Origin: Skeletonema tropicum
Lineage: Eukaryota; Bacillariophyta; Thalassiosirophyceae; Thalassiosirales; Thalassiosiraceae
Direction: 5' to 3'
DNA: 64,000 bases
Assembly: GCA_037178625.1 (NCBI GenBank)
Contig: CM074140.1
Span: 248,001-312,000, forward strand
Part shown: one piece after another, positions 1-11,583 of the stretch
Numbering within the stretch: position 1 is the first letter of the stretch
How the letters are laid out: each line of letters opens with the position of its first letter
The notes under the pieces: model-generated
Told to the model about the DNA's origin: nothing
Databases searched by the model: none
Seen by the model: the letters and a program-made list of their open reading frames with translations, nothing else
Translations under genes and position numbers: made by a program

Positions 1-185
1 CGAAGGTGCAGATTTTATGTCTACGTCGATTGGAGCCGTATACCATCACAGCAACTTCGATTCTACCGCTGCCGCTTACATAATCGGAATCTACGCAAAA
101 AATAGGGTTAGATAGAGTGTTGTTTATCATGGTTTTGGGTGTGTTGACCCGATAGTACCAATGTTTTTTGGGGTCTTCGATTCAT
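1..185 (-). repeat. Diverged inverted copy of 3785-3965
   Basis: Read on the minus strand, this stretch aligns with about 3785-3965 on the plus strand with many substitutions; shared words include parts of 'ccaaaaccatgataaa' and 'attccgattatgtaagcgg'. It is an old dispersed repeat, cut by the window edge. No coding capacity is seen. Confidence 0.7.
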
Positions 186-3100
186 TTGCTACGCACGTGG
201 GGTAGTAGAATTGTGATGACGATCGTGGTGGTAGAGGCCTTTTTTTGTGGTTCAGCCCATTCTTTTATGTGCCCTGGGTGCGTCGTACATCATTCAATCA
301 AGTCAAGTTGAAGTGGGAAACAGACAGAAGTAAGAAATATCCAATAACCTTAGTGAACTAAAGAAGAACGTGAAACCGAGAGTTGTCTCTCGGAGCCATG
401 AACCGCAGAGCATCGCAGCAACCAGCGATAACTCTGAAAACTATTGAGGGGGGAATTCGCCCAGCCCGAATTCCTATCTTGATATATCTAGATCAGTGAG
501 GCCTTGATCTAGGCATTTGTAGAAGGGATTTGCCGAATCTTGAGATTGGGTCCTTGACTTGTAGAGGAACCAATCTCGCTTCGATCCTTGTTATTCACTT
601 CGAAATTTCAGAGAGAACCTTGCATCCCAGATGTGCATTGAAGAGTAGAATCCAACTCAAACAGCACTTCAATTTTGCACTCTGTTTTTATCGTGGACGT
701 GGATAAGATACAAGGGCCCGCTTACTCGATCAAATTTTAGCCATACCTCAATCGAGGCTAGTATGGATGACCACAACAGGTTTAACGACAGACCATCTTC
801 AGAACACGCTCTCTGAGCTGCCCCCCTCATAATTCATCCCAGATGCAAATGGTGTAACCATCTGGGGGAGTGAAACCGTACCTACGTATTGCTTTGATTG
901 CTCATACCCCGACTATGCTCGGTCATAGTCTCAAGAGCGTAGGAAACAGCAACACCCATCGCACTGCATTACAGTCTACAGCTTGATGTAGTTTTTAGCC
1001 TCAGCATTCGAACCATCTATTGTCCGAACCTGAGCTGAAGAAATTAACTCCAATGAGTCTGACTGCTCATTTCTGGTAATTGGCAGAGACTACAGGTACC
1101 TGTCCATTTCCGTCTTTCATCCAGCTGATTGCATCTCAACAACAAATCAGCACCACTCGGGTGACCATCTTGGTTGATGAAGTGCACGCATACACCGCTG
1201 GATAGAATCGCAGATCATGAACCTTTAATACCTTCCCTGATAGCTGTTACTCTCTTCCCCAGAGTAACTAATTCTGTACATGATGTGGCATACCGTAGAG
1301 ATCGCTGAAGTACTTGCAATCTCTTGCTGAAAGTTCTACTCATCCCCGATGATGAAGTACATGGAGGGAGACTGTAACCCCCATTGGATCTTCCCCTTGC
1401 TATGCCATCATTCCCCGGCCTATTGAGAACTGGATACTTGAATCCAATTCAGGGCTTCGTCCCCGTGAGAATACAATTCTCCCGAGTACTCAGCAAAAAA
1501 AATGAGAGAATTAAACTTATGTCTCGAGATGTATGTGCCAATCCAATCGCCACAATACAATCAACGAGACAAATTGTTTGATGCGTCCGCAAAGTGTGAC
1601 ATTAGAAGGAATGCCATAGTGGGGGGGGGCTTTCTGCAAAGTGTTCGTGATGAGTCCAAATCTGTCGGACAAATGCCCTATACTCACGCGAACCATCCTA
1701 TCGCATAGACGATGAAGTGCAGAAAAGACTTGTAGTGTTTGACAAGTTTTGGTACTGTTGCGAAGTGAGAAGTAAATCGTCTCACAGACCCAGTAGTAGT
1801 ATCGATCAGTGCATCAAACCGCGAGGTATTGAAATGCCAGATCCAACCTTGCCCCCCTCTACCAATCCCCAAAACATTGTCGAAGAGACGTCAACCAATC
1901 AAGTCCCAACAGTTAAAGATGGGAATGATTTGTCCAAACGTTAACAATCCCCCCAACAATCAGATTGGTCACTGACTTCCTTGCATCTACATACTACGGC
2001 GGCAACATAGCCGTCCATGGTACTTCGATGCATCCAACGAAGAAGTACTCAAGGTAGAAGTATTCAAGCCGAAGAGCAAAACTCTTTCGTCCGACTACCT
2101 CCATCTACTTTGAATAAGTGAGAGTATGTCCCTGGCGTAGATGGGAAATGTCTACCCATCCCCGACCCGAGTGCGAGAGTCATGTACATGTGCTCACACC
2201 TCCCCCCCTTCAACATTATCCAAAGCAGCATCCTTCTTTTCCAAAGTCACTTGCCTTGATACTCTCACCATGATGAAGAAGTGCATTGCACCCCCAGAAC
2301 TCCCCGTCGTTGATTTATCCCCCATGCAGCATATAACGTAGAATGCGCAGAAGAGGGAAAGGGCTCTTGAGGGAACTCGTAGACTACACTTTTCAATTCA
2401 TGGCGGTAGGAAGAACAAACTCAGCTTGGTCTTCCACTATTGTCCTCCACAATAGGAGAGTACGGTAGAGCGATGCATGACCAATGCACCATCTATCAAC
2501 CCAAGCTCTCATGGCTCTCAATCGAGGAATTAATAGTGTACTTCCCCGTCGTGATAGATTTGCGAATGTTCATTGTTCATGAGCGCATCACTCATCAGCG
2601 GACTGCACGGAAGTGATAATAATAGATATCATCCCGTGCACCCACCCCACCGTGTAACCAAAGCCAACTGCTGCATAAATCTCTCAAGCATAGATGTCGC
2701 TTTGATACTCTTAAAAACTAGAGAAGAGTATTCCATTGTGTTGTGAGACCAAACCAACCAAACCTGGGTGCGATCTGGGAAATAATAGCTACTGCAGTAC
2801 ATGTTCGTTATCACTTAGCGTAGATAATGTCGCCTCTTGAGGGCCCACCAGACGTACTTTAAAATTTCTGTTACATATGAGACCAACCAAACCATTGACA
2901 TAGAACATGTTGTTGTGTCATTAACAAATATCTAATGTCATCCAACCCCCGTCAAACCCACCCAAAGCGACGGCAATCGCTTCAAGGGACGGGTACAGAT
3001 CGTAGATGAACCAAACTGGCCACTGCATGAAGAATATTGCATGAAGATTATTGGCCTGCTGTTCAATTCACGTTCTTAAATCTGTATTATTTCACCGTTT

Positions 3101-3580
3101 CCACCAACACACGCAACATCCATGATATCCCTGTTCATATCCCATCAAAAAACCCCCCAAAGCTCCCGTCACAAAGACGGTTGCGTGTGGACACTGCGAG
3201 ACAACGGAGGTCATGTCGATAGACACGGCGGTAGCAAATCTCCGGAACGTTATATTACACGTCATCACGTCATTACGTCAAGCAGCCACGAAGGAAATAA
3301 AGACAAAAAGGAACCCAGTGACAAACTTTAGTAAGTAGCGCATAAAAAATTCGAATCTCTGCCACAAGCAATGCTATTGATGATCAACTTCGACAGTAAT
3401 TGCTCTGACAGTAGACTGGACCGATGAATTTGCTGACAAACAAAAGTTGTAAGCTTGCTGGATCATTGTTTTCTTCCCAGCCAAATCTTGTACGTAGCGG
3501 ACCTGTATGTGATTTTCCTCAAACGCTTAACCAGAAGATGCCCAGCCCCGGGTTTCCCCGGGTTAGCGTCTTTACAGCAT
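186..3580. other. Stretch without a recognisable gene
   Basis: All reading frames are short (at most about 75 codons) and none shows a motif I recognise. A 50-bp dispersed repeat lies at 2828-2880. The rest may be decayed mobile-element DNA, but I could not align it to a family by eye. Confidence 0.5.
2828..2880 (-). repeat. Short dispersed repeat around 'aaagtacgtctg'
   Basis: A word of about 50 bp beginning 'taacagaaattttaaagt' and continuing through 'cgtctgatgagccctct' occurs here (minus, diverged) and again near 16340-16400 (+), 23935-23990 (-), 39559-39620 (+) and 42346-42410 (+). A fragment occurs near 9178. At 42346 it lies inside another element. It may be the end of a larger element or a small repeat of its own. 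Confidence 0.6.
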
Positions 3581-3589
3581 AACTTCGTC

Positions 3590-5690
3590 AATAATAGGCC
3601 GATTCTTATGGTTCAAAGACCAACAACTTTCCATTTAGTGAGTTTAGAACGCCTCTGCAACGCGCCATGGTGGTATTCCGACCATTCCCCGAGATCTTGG
3701 GGGTGCCATTTCAGTAGTATCGACATCGGCCGGCGGCGGTGCTCGGCCATCACGCATCACACACTAAAAAAAAAAATCTCCACCATGACGAATCCGACGG
3801 CAAACCATGGTACTATTGGGCCAATGCACCCAAAACCATGATAAATGACACTCCGTCTAATCCAATTTTTTATGTAGATTCCGATTATGTAAGCGGCGGC
3901 GGTCGAATCAAGGTCATTGTGATGGTATGCGGCTCTAACCGACGCAGACATAAATTCTGCACCTGCCGGGCAACATCATGATATACTCATATTTAATACA
4001 ATTCGGTTATTAATAGCCATGGTGCGTCACAGACACCTTCTATATATTATGATAATTGATAAATATTATCAGTTTTATTAATGACTTGCCAATTAGACGT
4101 AATAATGGAGTAGTAGGCTGAATCATCCGCTGTTGCTTTGATGCCATCTGGTAGGAATGGTGCTGTTAGGAGTCATATGATACCCTGAAACCACAGTATA
4201 ATGCTCGCAACAGATGGCCATTGGTGTTGTGTGGTGAAAGGTCCCCTATTTCGCGGAGTGAATGCACTCAATATCACTTCAAATACTCGTGTATGTGACG
4301 GAATAGGGCTCCTGATTTTCCATGAAAACATGCTATATTCCAACCAGTCCAATTATGTTGTAGCCGCAATGAAATAGAGAAACCTGGTCAAACATCGTTG
4401 ATTGTTATATAATAGTCATCACCTCACTGACTTTTGGCACCTCTACATCTTGTATTCTGTCAGATATATGCATTCTCCTTTTTGATGTATTTTGTGGAAA
4501 TTATCCATTTTCACCACCTGTATTCACCATACCACTGCATGCGTCATATAACGCCCAGGCACACTCTAGAGGGAACTGATCGCCGCTTAATAGTATATAG
4601 TTGGCGTGTGCAAACCAGTTCGGTGGCAGAGTAGCTCCGTCTATTCATCTGAAGACCATATTGAAAGTGTATCATCACACCGATGTCAAAGCGCAATTTT
4701 CCGACACCTCTACTTTGGTGCCATGATATGTAGCAATGGCGTCGGTCGATGACCAACTGAGGACATCACTTCACAGAAAGGCTATTGGAGAGGGAGTTAC
4801 TGCAGTGGGGCTGTCTAATTTTATGTGTAGCTAGTGTTGTTGATGTCAGCACGTACGGGGTCGAGGTGCGCCATGGTGATCGCTAGTGATTTTTTTCATT
4901 ATCCCCTGGGCATCTTCTGGTTAACCCATCCCTGCCGCGCGCGCCTCTTTTTTTTTTCGTCCATCATCATGGTGCACCTCCACCCCCTACATGCCGACAC
5001 CATAATACACTACGTAAACATAAATTTAGACGGCCCCGCTGCAGCAACTCACTCTCCAATAGCATTTCTATGAAGTGGTGCCCTTGATTCTTTTTCGGCC
5101 GACGCCATCGCTACATGCATGGCACCAAAGTAGAGGTGCCGGAAAATGGCACGTTGACATCGGTGTGATGATGCACTTCCGTCATGGTCTTCAGGTGAAT
5201 AGTAGGAGTTGCTCCGCCATCGAACTGGTTTGCAGACGCCAACATTATACTATTAGGCGGCGATCTATCCCTTTGATAGCGTGTGAAGGCGTTCTCTGAA
5301 GCATGCAGTGGCATGGTGAATATAGAGGGTGAAAATGGATATTTTCCACAAAATACATCAAAAAGGAGAATGCATATATTTGACAGAATATGAAGTGCCC
5401 GAAGATGACTTTTTCACTGTCACATCAGAAAATGCTAGCTGTTCGCTCAATATCGTTAGACACTTTTTCTGTAATTCACGTTTTTTGACCCCTGTAGCGT
5501 GATGGCCGAGCGTACCGCCCGACCGATGTCAGTGATACTGAATTGGTACCCCCAATATCTCGGGGAATGGTCGGAATACAAACATGGCGCGTTGCAGAGG
5601 CGTTCTAAACTCACTGAATGGAAAGTTATTGGTCTTTCAACCGTGAGAATCGGCGTATTATTGATGAAGTTATGGGTGGGAGGCAAAAGG
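3590..5690. repeat. Nested degenerate inverted repeats (old fold-back element)
   Basis: Two nested inverted-repeat pairs can be read. The inner pair is 4436-4745 (+) against about 5105-5400 (-), roughly 300 bp and around 85% alike, sharing 'tatgcattctcctttttg' and 'ttttccgRcacctctac'. The outer pair is about 3590-3770 (+) against 5495-5670 (-), sharing words around 'agtttagaacgcctctgc'. Left and right halves differ in length because about 650 bp, including the copy of 1-185, lies only on the left. This looks like a fold-back or TIR element damaged by later insertions. No target duplication was found. Confidence 0.65.
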
Positions 5691-5859
5691 CGGTACAAAG
5701 GCGGTACGCGGCAGGGATGGGTTAAAGTGACAGTGACGCCACAAATTGTTGACAGACCGCCATACAAATTTCCAGCTGCTGTTCCTCTCTTCACCTTGGC
5801 TTTCTTTCTCTACTTCCCTCCTCCCCACCAGCTTAACTTGAATGCAGTACACGTTGATT

Positions 5860-6640
5860 TTGATGATCGCCACGTCTTCAACGACTTCTAAAAGTTCAAC
5901 ACATATCAGCTGCACCTATATAGAGAGTAAATTTGAGCTTGAACTCATAAGTAATACCAAAGGAATAGAACAACAATAATCATCATTCACAAACATGGCC
6001 GCTGAGTTGATCGTAGACTTCCCTCCCAAGCGCAACCATGACGTTGTGAAATTTGCCGTAACATCACAGCTTTACATAGTTGAGCGGCACGAGGGCATCA
6101 ACGAGCTGTGGTACACCAAGGCAGAGTACAAATCAATGAAACGCAACATCAAGCGAGATGTCCTCCAAGCTCGTGCAAGTGATTCTGTGTCCGAAGAAGA
6201 TAGCGGCTTCTGGATTGGCATTGCTCATTTACTCACACCAGCCTGTATGCTCGAGGTGCAGACTTGCAGACGTCGATGCGTAGGTGTAGTCCTCGCGGAG
6301 CAGGCGAGACAAGATCGCTCTGTAAGTTGGAGATGGGAGCATATTGCACTTGCTTCCTTAGCTGAAACCAGAAAGGCCGTATTGAGAGCGAGGATGCTTG
6401 GTAGGCTCCACAAAGAATCCATTTGAGAATATCAATCTTCTCTCTAGAGACGGTCGTGGTGTACACTAGCAATAAATATGTACAATGAAAATGGTAATTG
6501 AGTAATAGTATAAGTTAGAATCATTGCTATTATCTACTATCTCACTATCGTAACACTCAGATTCAGATTGTTACGGTGCACATCAGATTGAGCTGCTCAA
6601 CATCAATTATCTTTGAGCAATTGCATGGATGGAGAACATA
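5860..6640 (+). repeat. Outer inverted repeat, left copy
   Basis: This segment, holding the small gene at 5995-6426 with its flanks, is present in inverted orientation at about 62088-63835. Identity outside the insertions is very high, for example across 'ctatcgtaacactcagattc' downstream of the gene and 'gatcgccacgtcttcaac' upstream. The right copy is interrupted by about 1 kb of inserted DNA. Confidence 0.85.
5995..6426 (+). CDS. Small two-exon gene of unknown function (intact member)
   Basis: The product is not recognised. I read it as exon 1 5995-6244 and exon 2 6362-6426, joined over a 117-nt phase-1 intron with donor GTATGC and acceptor CTTCCTTAG, giving 104 residues. Reading through gives 143 residues, also open. 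The spliced model is preferred because the diverged relative at 15826-16320 has splice sites at the same place (donor GTACGT, acceptor CTTCGTTAG) and only the flanking exons are conserved between them. The protein begins MAAELIVDFPP, has a charged middle ending in a DSGFWIGIAHLL segment, and ends in a basic TRKAVLRARMLGRLH helix-like tail. No signal peptide or membrane segment is seen. An inverted copy lies at 62303-63704. Resemblance to a regulatory or stress-responsive family cannot be judged by eye. Confidence 0.6.
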   Translation: MAAELIVDFPPKRNHDVVKFAVTSQLYIVERHEGINELWYTKAEYKSMKRNIKRDVLQARASDSVSEEDSGFWIGIAHLLTPACMLEVQTCRRRCVGVVLAEQARQDRSVSWRWEHIALASLAETRKAVLRARMLGRLHKESI

Positions 6641-6755
6641 TCGTAATGACTTGCAATGTTCTCCTGCTGCTTGGGAGCTTGGATCCGGAGAAACAAATAG
6701 TGCAATACTGCCTGGATAGCAGAGGCGTTATTGTACCATTTTGTAAGTCACCTTG

Positions 6756-7316
6756 CTACCGCGCAAAAAAAATGCATTTGCATTTAGGTCCCGAGTTGGA
6801 ACTCGTGAATCCTTATTTTTACTAGCGAACCTCACACAAAACTCCCCACAAAACAACTACACACTCCCAACAACCATGTCAACAAACCTACTCCACAGCC
6901 TGATAAAGAGTCATGGTAGGATTGTAACACCATCAACCAGCCATTATATGACAGCCCATATTATTAGCTTTCTATAGAGCCACTGGTCAGCATCTCAACT
7001 ACTATATTCGCCATGCAGTAGTTGCGCAACATTGGACATGTGGCGTCAGGAGGCGATTTTTGTTAGTGATTTTTACATGGTAAAAATGACGAAATCGCTA
7101 CTATGTTATCTCCATCAGTGATAGATATAAATTGTTCAATTAAGGAATAATCATATTCGGATAGACTTCAGTTTGGCATCCTCAATCGACGTTTTTGTCG
7201 AAGGTCTATTTTTGTGCCTTATATAGTGGAGGTACTGACATGGTTGTTTGCTGCTTTTTGTTAGTGTTTATTACTATTTGCATTTTTTTCCCATTCGCAT
7301 TTTTTTTGCGCGGTAG
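6756..7316 (-). mobile_element. Non-autonomous TIR element, CTAC family, copy 1
   Basis: A 561-bp element bounded by perfect inverted ends CTACCGCGCAAAAAAAATGC, flanked by the direct repeat CTTG (6752-6755 and 7317-7320). Its interior matches, in the opposite direction, the two other members at 7882-8393 and 42193-42985 around 'ccactggtcaRc'. It has no coding capacity. The superfamily is not assigned: a 4-bp duplication with CTAC...GTAG ends did not match one I could name with confidence. Confidence 0.8.
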
Positions 7317-7881
7317 CTTGCATGTGAGAACCCTCCTAGCCTTTACATAAAAAGCAGCAGGCAGAGGAAATAGACAGCTCGCTGGTCAAGTGCGAGGGTG
7401 ACAAAGATCATGCAGTTCTCTCGAGTTTTATTTATGTACCTGATCGACATATTTACCTGATCGACAAACCCACCGCCCATCGCACGCAGGGAACCCCAAT
7501 TCTGGGGGCTTCCCCGTCGCCCCCTTGTAAAAAAGCCTATCCGAAAATATTTTTGCGAATCATTGAAAATGTATGAGTTCCTACGTTAGAATTTTTCGCA
7601 ATATTTTTCGCAAAAGTTCTGTTTTGCGAAAAAATCTCAGAGATTTTTTCATGTTTGTTTCGGAAAACGTCATCAAAAAATTCCACAACTCACAAGTTAC
7701 GTCATTCGAAGCGAAAAATAGGATTTTTCGGAGGTTAAGGACGCTCTACTCATGCATGACTATTTTCTCCGTGATATGGTACATATGGTTAACTCTTCCT
7801 CGCGCTGACTCGCGCAAAGCGACAAGAGAATTATTTTTTCTTCAGTGGCATTACGGGAACCGTGGCATCTAAAAGAAGTAG

Positions 7882-8393
7882 CTACTGGCGGGAACTAAAT
7901 CGTACCTCGCCGCGGTACGATTTATCAAATTTTACGCACAAAACACTAACAACATGAAAAAGGTCATAAATTTGGCCATGCTACTCGACGAAAATACATA
8001 GAGAGGTCTAAAAATAGAATCCCAAACAGTATTTATACATTATATGATGCATAAGAGACTATAGTTCGTCGAGATGGAGCACCTATCGACAAATTTGGGA
8101 CCAATAACTGCTATTTCGATCTAGAATGACGCATGTCTACGGCATATCTGCATGCCTGTGCTGCTGCTGCTATGCGAGTATACTACATACAACGTTGACC
8201 AGTGGTTCTATCGAAAGCTACTTGTCTATACTATCATATTATGGTCGATTATTTGGGATAGGCGTTGACATGGAGGCTCAGAACCATGATATTAGTGTGT
8301 AGAATGCGTCTTTTTTGTGTTTTGTTAGTGATTTGTGTGGGGATTTCTCCGTGGTACGATTTATTTCCGGTACGATTTAGTTCCCGCCAGTAG
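7882..8393 (+). mobile_element. Non-autonomous TIR element, CTAC family, copy 2
   Basis: A 512-bp element with inverted ends starting CTACTGGCGGGAACTAAATC, flanked by GTAG duplications (7878-7881 and 8394-8397). Its interior shares 'ggccatgctactcgac', 'aatgacgcatg' and 'gttgaccagtggttctatcg' with the member at 42193-42985. Non-coding. The different target duplication at each copy shows independent insertions. Confidence 0.85.
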
Positions 8394-8599
8394 GTAGTAT
8401 TTACCCGACACCGACCGACATCCGATATCCGACGCGACGGACTGCAATTCGATTCCAGTAGCCTTCCAGTAGCAATCGTAAAATTTGTTAGGTAGAATGA
8501 TGGATGTCGAATGTATCGCTCGATAAGGGGTATCTAAGACGCTTTGAAAGATGGTTGAAAGAGAAGAGGTATCGTTTTTGCGGCGTCTAATCTTTCTTG

Positions 8600-8965
8600 G
8601 TGCGTTGGTGAGTGTTGAGTGTTGCGTTTGCCGCTCTGCCTGCCATTGGTTAGTGTTGCGTTTGCCGCATGATGCCTAAGATAAAAAGTCAATCTGGTGA
8701 GTGTTGCTTTTGCCGATCTGCCTGCCTTTTGGTTAGTGTTGCGTTTGACGCTATATGCCTGCATGCTCTTTGGTCAGAGTTGCGTTTGCCACTTGCCATT
8801 TTAATGTATGCTGCTCTTTGGGCAGTGTTGCGTTTGTTACTATGCCGCTTTATAAATGAATACAAAGTTAATCAGATTAGATATCCCGCTCTCTTAGGTT
8901 AGTGTTGCAATTGCTACTATACCTGCTCTTTGGTGAGTGTTGCGTTTGCCACTATGTCTGTCTTT
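8600..8965 (+). repeat. Degenerate minisatellite, 'gttagtgttgcgtttgcc' unit
   Basis: About eight imperfect copies of a unit built on 'ttggttagtgttgcgtttgc' followed by 'cgctatgcctgct'-like sequence, with spacing of roughly 35-60 bp because some units carry extra DNA. The array gives small spurious frames but no gene. Similar words recur weakly to about 9240. Confidence 0.7.
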
Positions 8966-9685
8966 TCTTGCTGTTACTGGCTTACTTGTCGGAGCGATGA
9001 CTCCTTAGAATACATAATCAATGATAGGATAGCTTTTTGACGCTTTGGTTAGCGTTGCTGCCTGCCACTGAGAAGTATAAGAAGACATTATTGGCTCGCT
9101 TGTCGAAGCTCTTGACTCTTGGTCGAAAGGATGACTCCTTAGATCGAACAATCAGAGAAGGACAGCTTATATATATGTAACAGAAATTTCAGCTTATAGC
9201 TTCTTGGCGCTTTGGTTAGTTTTGCCTAGAAGGCTGTCAGGTATTCGTGCACGAGTTATCTTGCCTATTTTACAGAATGATCAATTCTATATCACCAGCA
9301 AAATCCGTCGAACTTGATGTGATGCCGGGGTATTCTCGAAGGACGCGATGAATACAAGTACACTCGATGGATGCCCGAAATAACTCCACAGACGCGCTTG
9401 GTCGTTATCTTGCTGTAAGTATCTTGCGAGCACGATCACCAAATGGAGAGTGACAGTGTTTTATCTTGGTGGACTAATTCGTTCATTCGTCGCTGGCAAA
9501 TCCGCACACACAACAAATCGGATTGAATAATCAACTCATTGTTTTGTGGGTGTGGGGAGATACTTACCCTGCCTCTAGAGAGAGAGCTAAGTACATAAGT
9601 ACATAGTGTACATAGATAAAGTATGAAGGTACTTAGCGCAGATGAATGTGAATGGGAGAATTTTCCTGTGCTATGTGACGAAGTA
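8966..9685. other. Stretch without a recognisable gene
   Basis: No frame above about 100 codons and no motif recognised. It contains weak echoes of the minisatellite and a short GA-rich tract near 9585. It lies upstream of the SDR-gene promoter region. Confidence 0.4.
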
Positions 9686-9689
9686 GCGT

Positions 9690-9880
9690 CGGTGCTTGTG
9701 AGGTCGGAACGGTACTCAAACACCTCTATAAACAAGAACAAAGACAGGTACAGATAAAAGCAAGAACCGGTTCAAAGCAAGATGATGTTGCTGTAAAAAG
9801 CAAGAGCAAACTCACATCCTTCTCCTCCACCTCTCGTGCAAAGCGCTCATAAAATCAAAAAGCAATCAAGTCAATAAACA
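9690..9880 (+). promoter_or_regulatory. Promoter and 5'UTR of the SDR gene, copy 1
   Basis: This stretch matches 15147-15345, which directly precedes a truncated duplicate of the SDR gene start, so it is the ancestral upstream region of the SDR gene. In copy 1 it is separated from the start codon at 13922 by the 4-kb retrotransposon inserted after 9880. The uninserted arrangement is seen at 15330-15385, where 'caataaacactacatctc' is continuous. The upstream region contains repeated 'aagcaagaac' words. Confidence 0.75.
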
Positions 9881-10099
9881 TGACGAGGTACAGAGAGTAC
9901 TGGCATAGTACAGTATTTATGTATCGAGCTTTTCTATCTACTTGCACGTGCGTGTCTTCTACCACGTCGCCTTCTTCCTCACAGTTGTAACTTCAATCAA
10001 CTCATCAACTTCGGTACCATGACACCGGTGCCTCCGTAGAATAATTATAATCTCTTAGTTAGAACACTTCAATCTTACTGTATACAGCCAAGTAGGTCA
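9881..10099 (+). repeat. 5' LTR of gypsy element
   Basis: 219 bp, TGACGAGGTAC... to ...AAGTAGGTCA, essentially identical to 13664-13882. The near-identity implies recent insertion or sequence homogenisation. Confidence 0.9.
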
Positions 10100-10150
10100 T
10101 TGATATATATCAGCACCAAAACACATTGTTAAATACGATCACTGTCAAAA

Positions 10151-11562
10151 ATGGAACTACCAGAAGCAAGAACCACACCAGTTAGATTTTCAAGAATCAT
10201 CCTCGACCTCAAGAGCACCATCTATGAGGGACACAAGAAAGACTTAATCGTCGCGGGTGCACACAACTACGTCACCCAAGCAGTTGGTAAACCGGAGGAA
10301 CTCGAGTACATTGTTAAATTGATGAAGCAGGTTATTCAGTGGTGCGTTACCACTGGGGTCAACCACAACCAAAGATGGAGCCACGTGAAGCAGTGCTTTG
10401 TTTTTGATGGCAAGGCCGATCACCTCTGGGAGAGTATTGTCAATAGGGACTATCCCGGTCACCTTCAACGAACCAACGCAGCCTTGGTTGATGAAATGAT
10501 GCCGAAGATGTTGGATGCAATTTTGGGATCTTCTAATAATGCACGTAAGTTGTACATTTACATTGGCAATCTGAAGTTGGAGGTTTTCCCGATAGGATTA
10601 TTGAGCTTTACAAGCTAGCGGACGTAATGAGTTGCGTCGCAAATTTGCGCCCTAGGCAGCTTGAGCGGATCAGGCTCTACACTGAGTCGGTAGGAGAGGA
10701 CTTAATGGATGAGGTCAAGGGCCGAGCAGGGTTTGATGATATTTTTGATGACGCCAACAACGGCGCCAATCCCAAGTCAATGCAGGAAATTGGTTTACAA
10801 GTAGCCACTGTCCAGCGCAAGCAGAATAAGGCCAAGGGTCTAGTCCTTTCCCAAGATCTTACACGCTTCGAGAAGAAGGATGGAAGTAGTGGCGGTAGAG
10901 GTTCCGGTGGTGGAGCCCCTAAGAATGGCAGCCGCTACAACAACCGTGGAAATGGCGGCGGTGGCAAGAGGAGCTGGCAATCAGGTGACAACGATCAGGG
11001 GAGCAAGAGGAGACGATACAACAACAATAGCAACAATTACAATCGGAACAACCAGCAACAGGGTGGAAACCAGTATGGTGGAAACAGGTTCAATCATGAC
11101 GAGAAGCTCTGTGAACTTCCGGGTCACAACCGTAGTCACAAGTGGAAGGACTGCCGCTGCAACTACAGAAATAAGGATTACAACCATCAGCACGCATTGA
11201 GGATGGCAGAAAAGGAAGATGCTCCTGGTTGGTTCAAGGGGCAGGTACGACATTCACAGATGAGAAGGAACGGAGGTAATGGCAACGATCAGCAAAACCA
11301 GTCGCATTATCAAGACAACAGTAACTACCACAATTGGCAGCAACCACCAGTCGGTCCTCCTCCTCCAGGGGCTCCTCCTCCTTCGTTCAACTATCATTAT
11401 CAACAGCCTTCGCAACAGCAGATGCCTCCACCATCGCAATCCTATATGCAAGTGCCTCCTCCTCCGCCGCAGCAGGCAGCCCGAGGTCCAGGAAGAAGCG
11501 GTCCTTCTTCTAATGGCCAGCATAGCGGTGGTAAATGGGTATTTCAGCCTAATCAGATGTGA
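10151..11562 (+). CDS. Gag polyprotein region of gypsy element
   Basis: A first open stretch (10151-10618) encodes a capsid-like N-terminal part. A second (from 10627) continues the same protein in a shifted frame. The shift is repaired if 10545-10582 (GTAAGT...GGAG, 38 nt) is removed, so a very short intron or a 38-nt insertion are both possible. The C-terminal half is rich in G, N, Q, R and P (RNA-binding character) and carries a Cys/His cluster of the form CELPGHNRSHKWKDCRCN, a zinc-knuckle variant seen in such elements. The reading frame ends at a TGA at 11560-11562 and is followed by the protease region in the same frame. Confidence 0.8.
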
Positions 11563-11583
11563 AACGACGACCCGCAAGGGGAC

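Noticed and set aside
3455..3841. 128-codon frame and its 112-codon counterpart at 5456-5794
   Set aside because: They resemble each other because they are the outer arms of the degenerate inverted repeat; stops and indels differ and no known domain is seen.
6322..6361. A 40-nt intron (GTAAGT...TTAG) in the small gene
   Set aside because: It would put exon 2 out of frame; the 117-nt intron sharing the same acceptor keeps the frame and agrees with the relative at 15826-16320.
10100..10140. Primer-binding site directly after the 5' LTR
   Set aside because: The sequence 'ttgatatatatcagcacc' does not match a tRNA 3' end that I can assign with confidence, so no claim is made.
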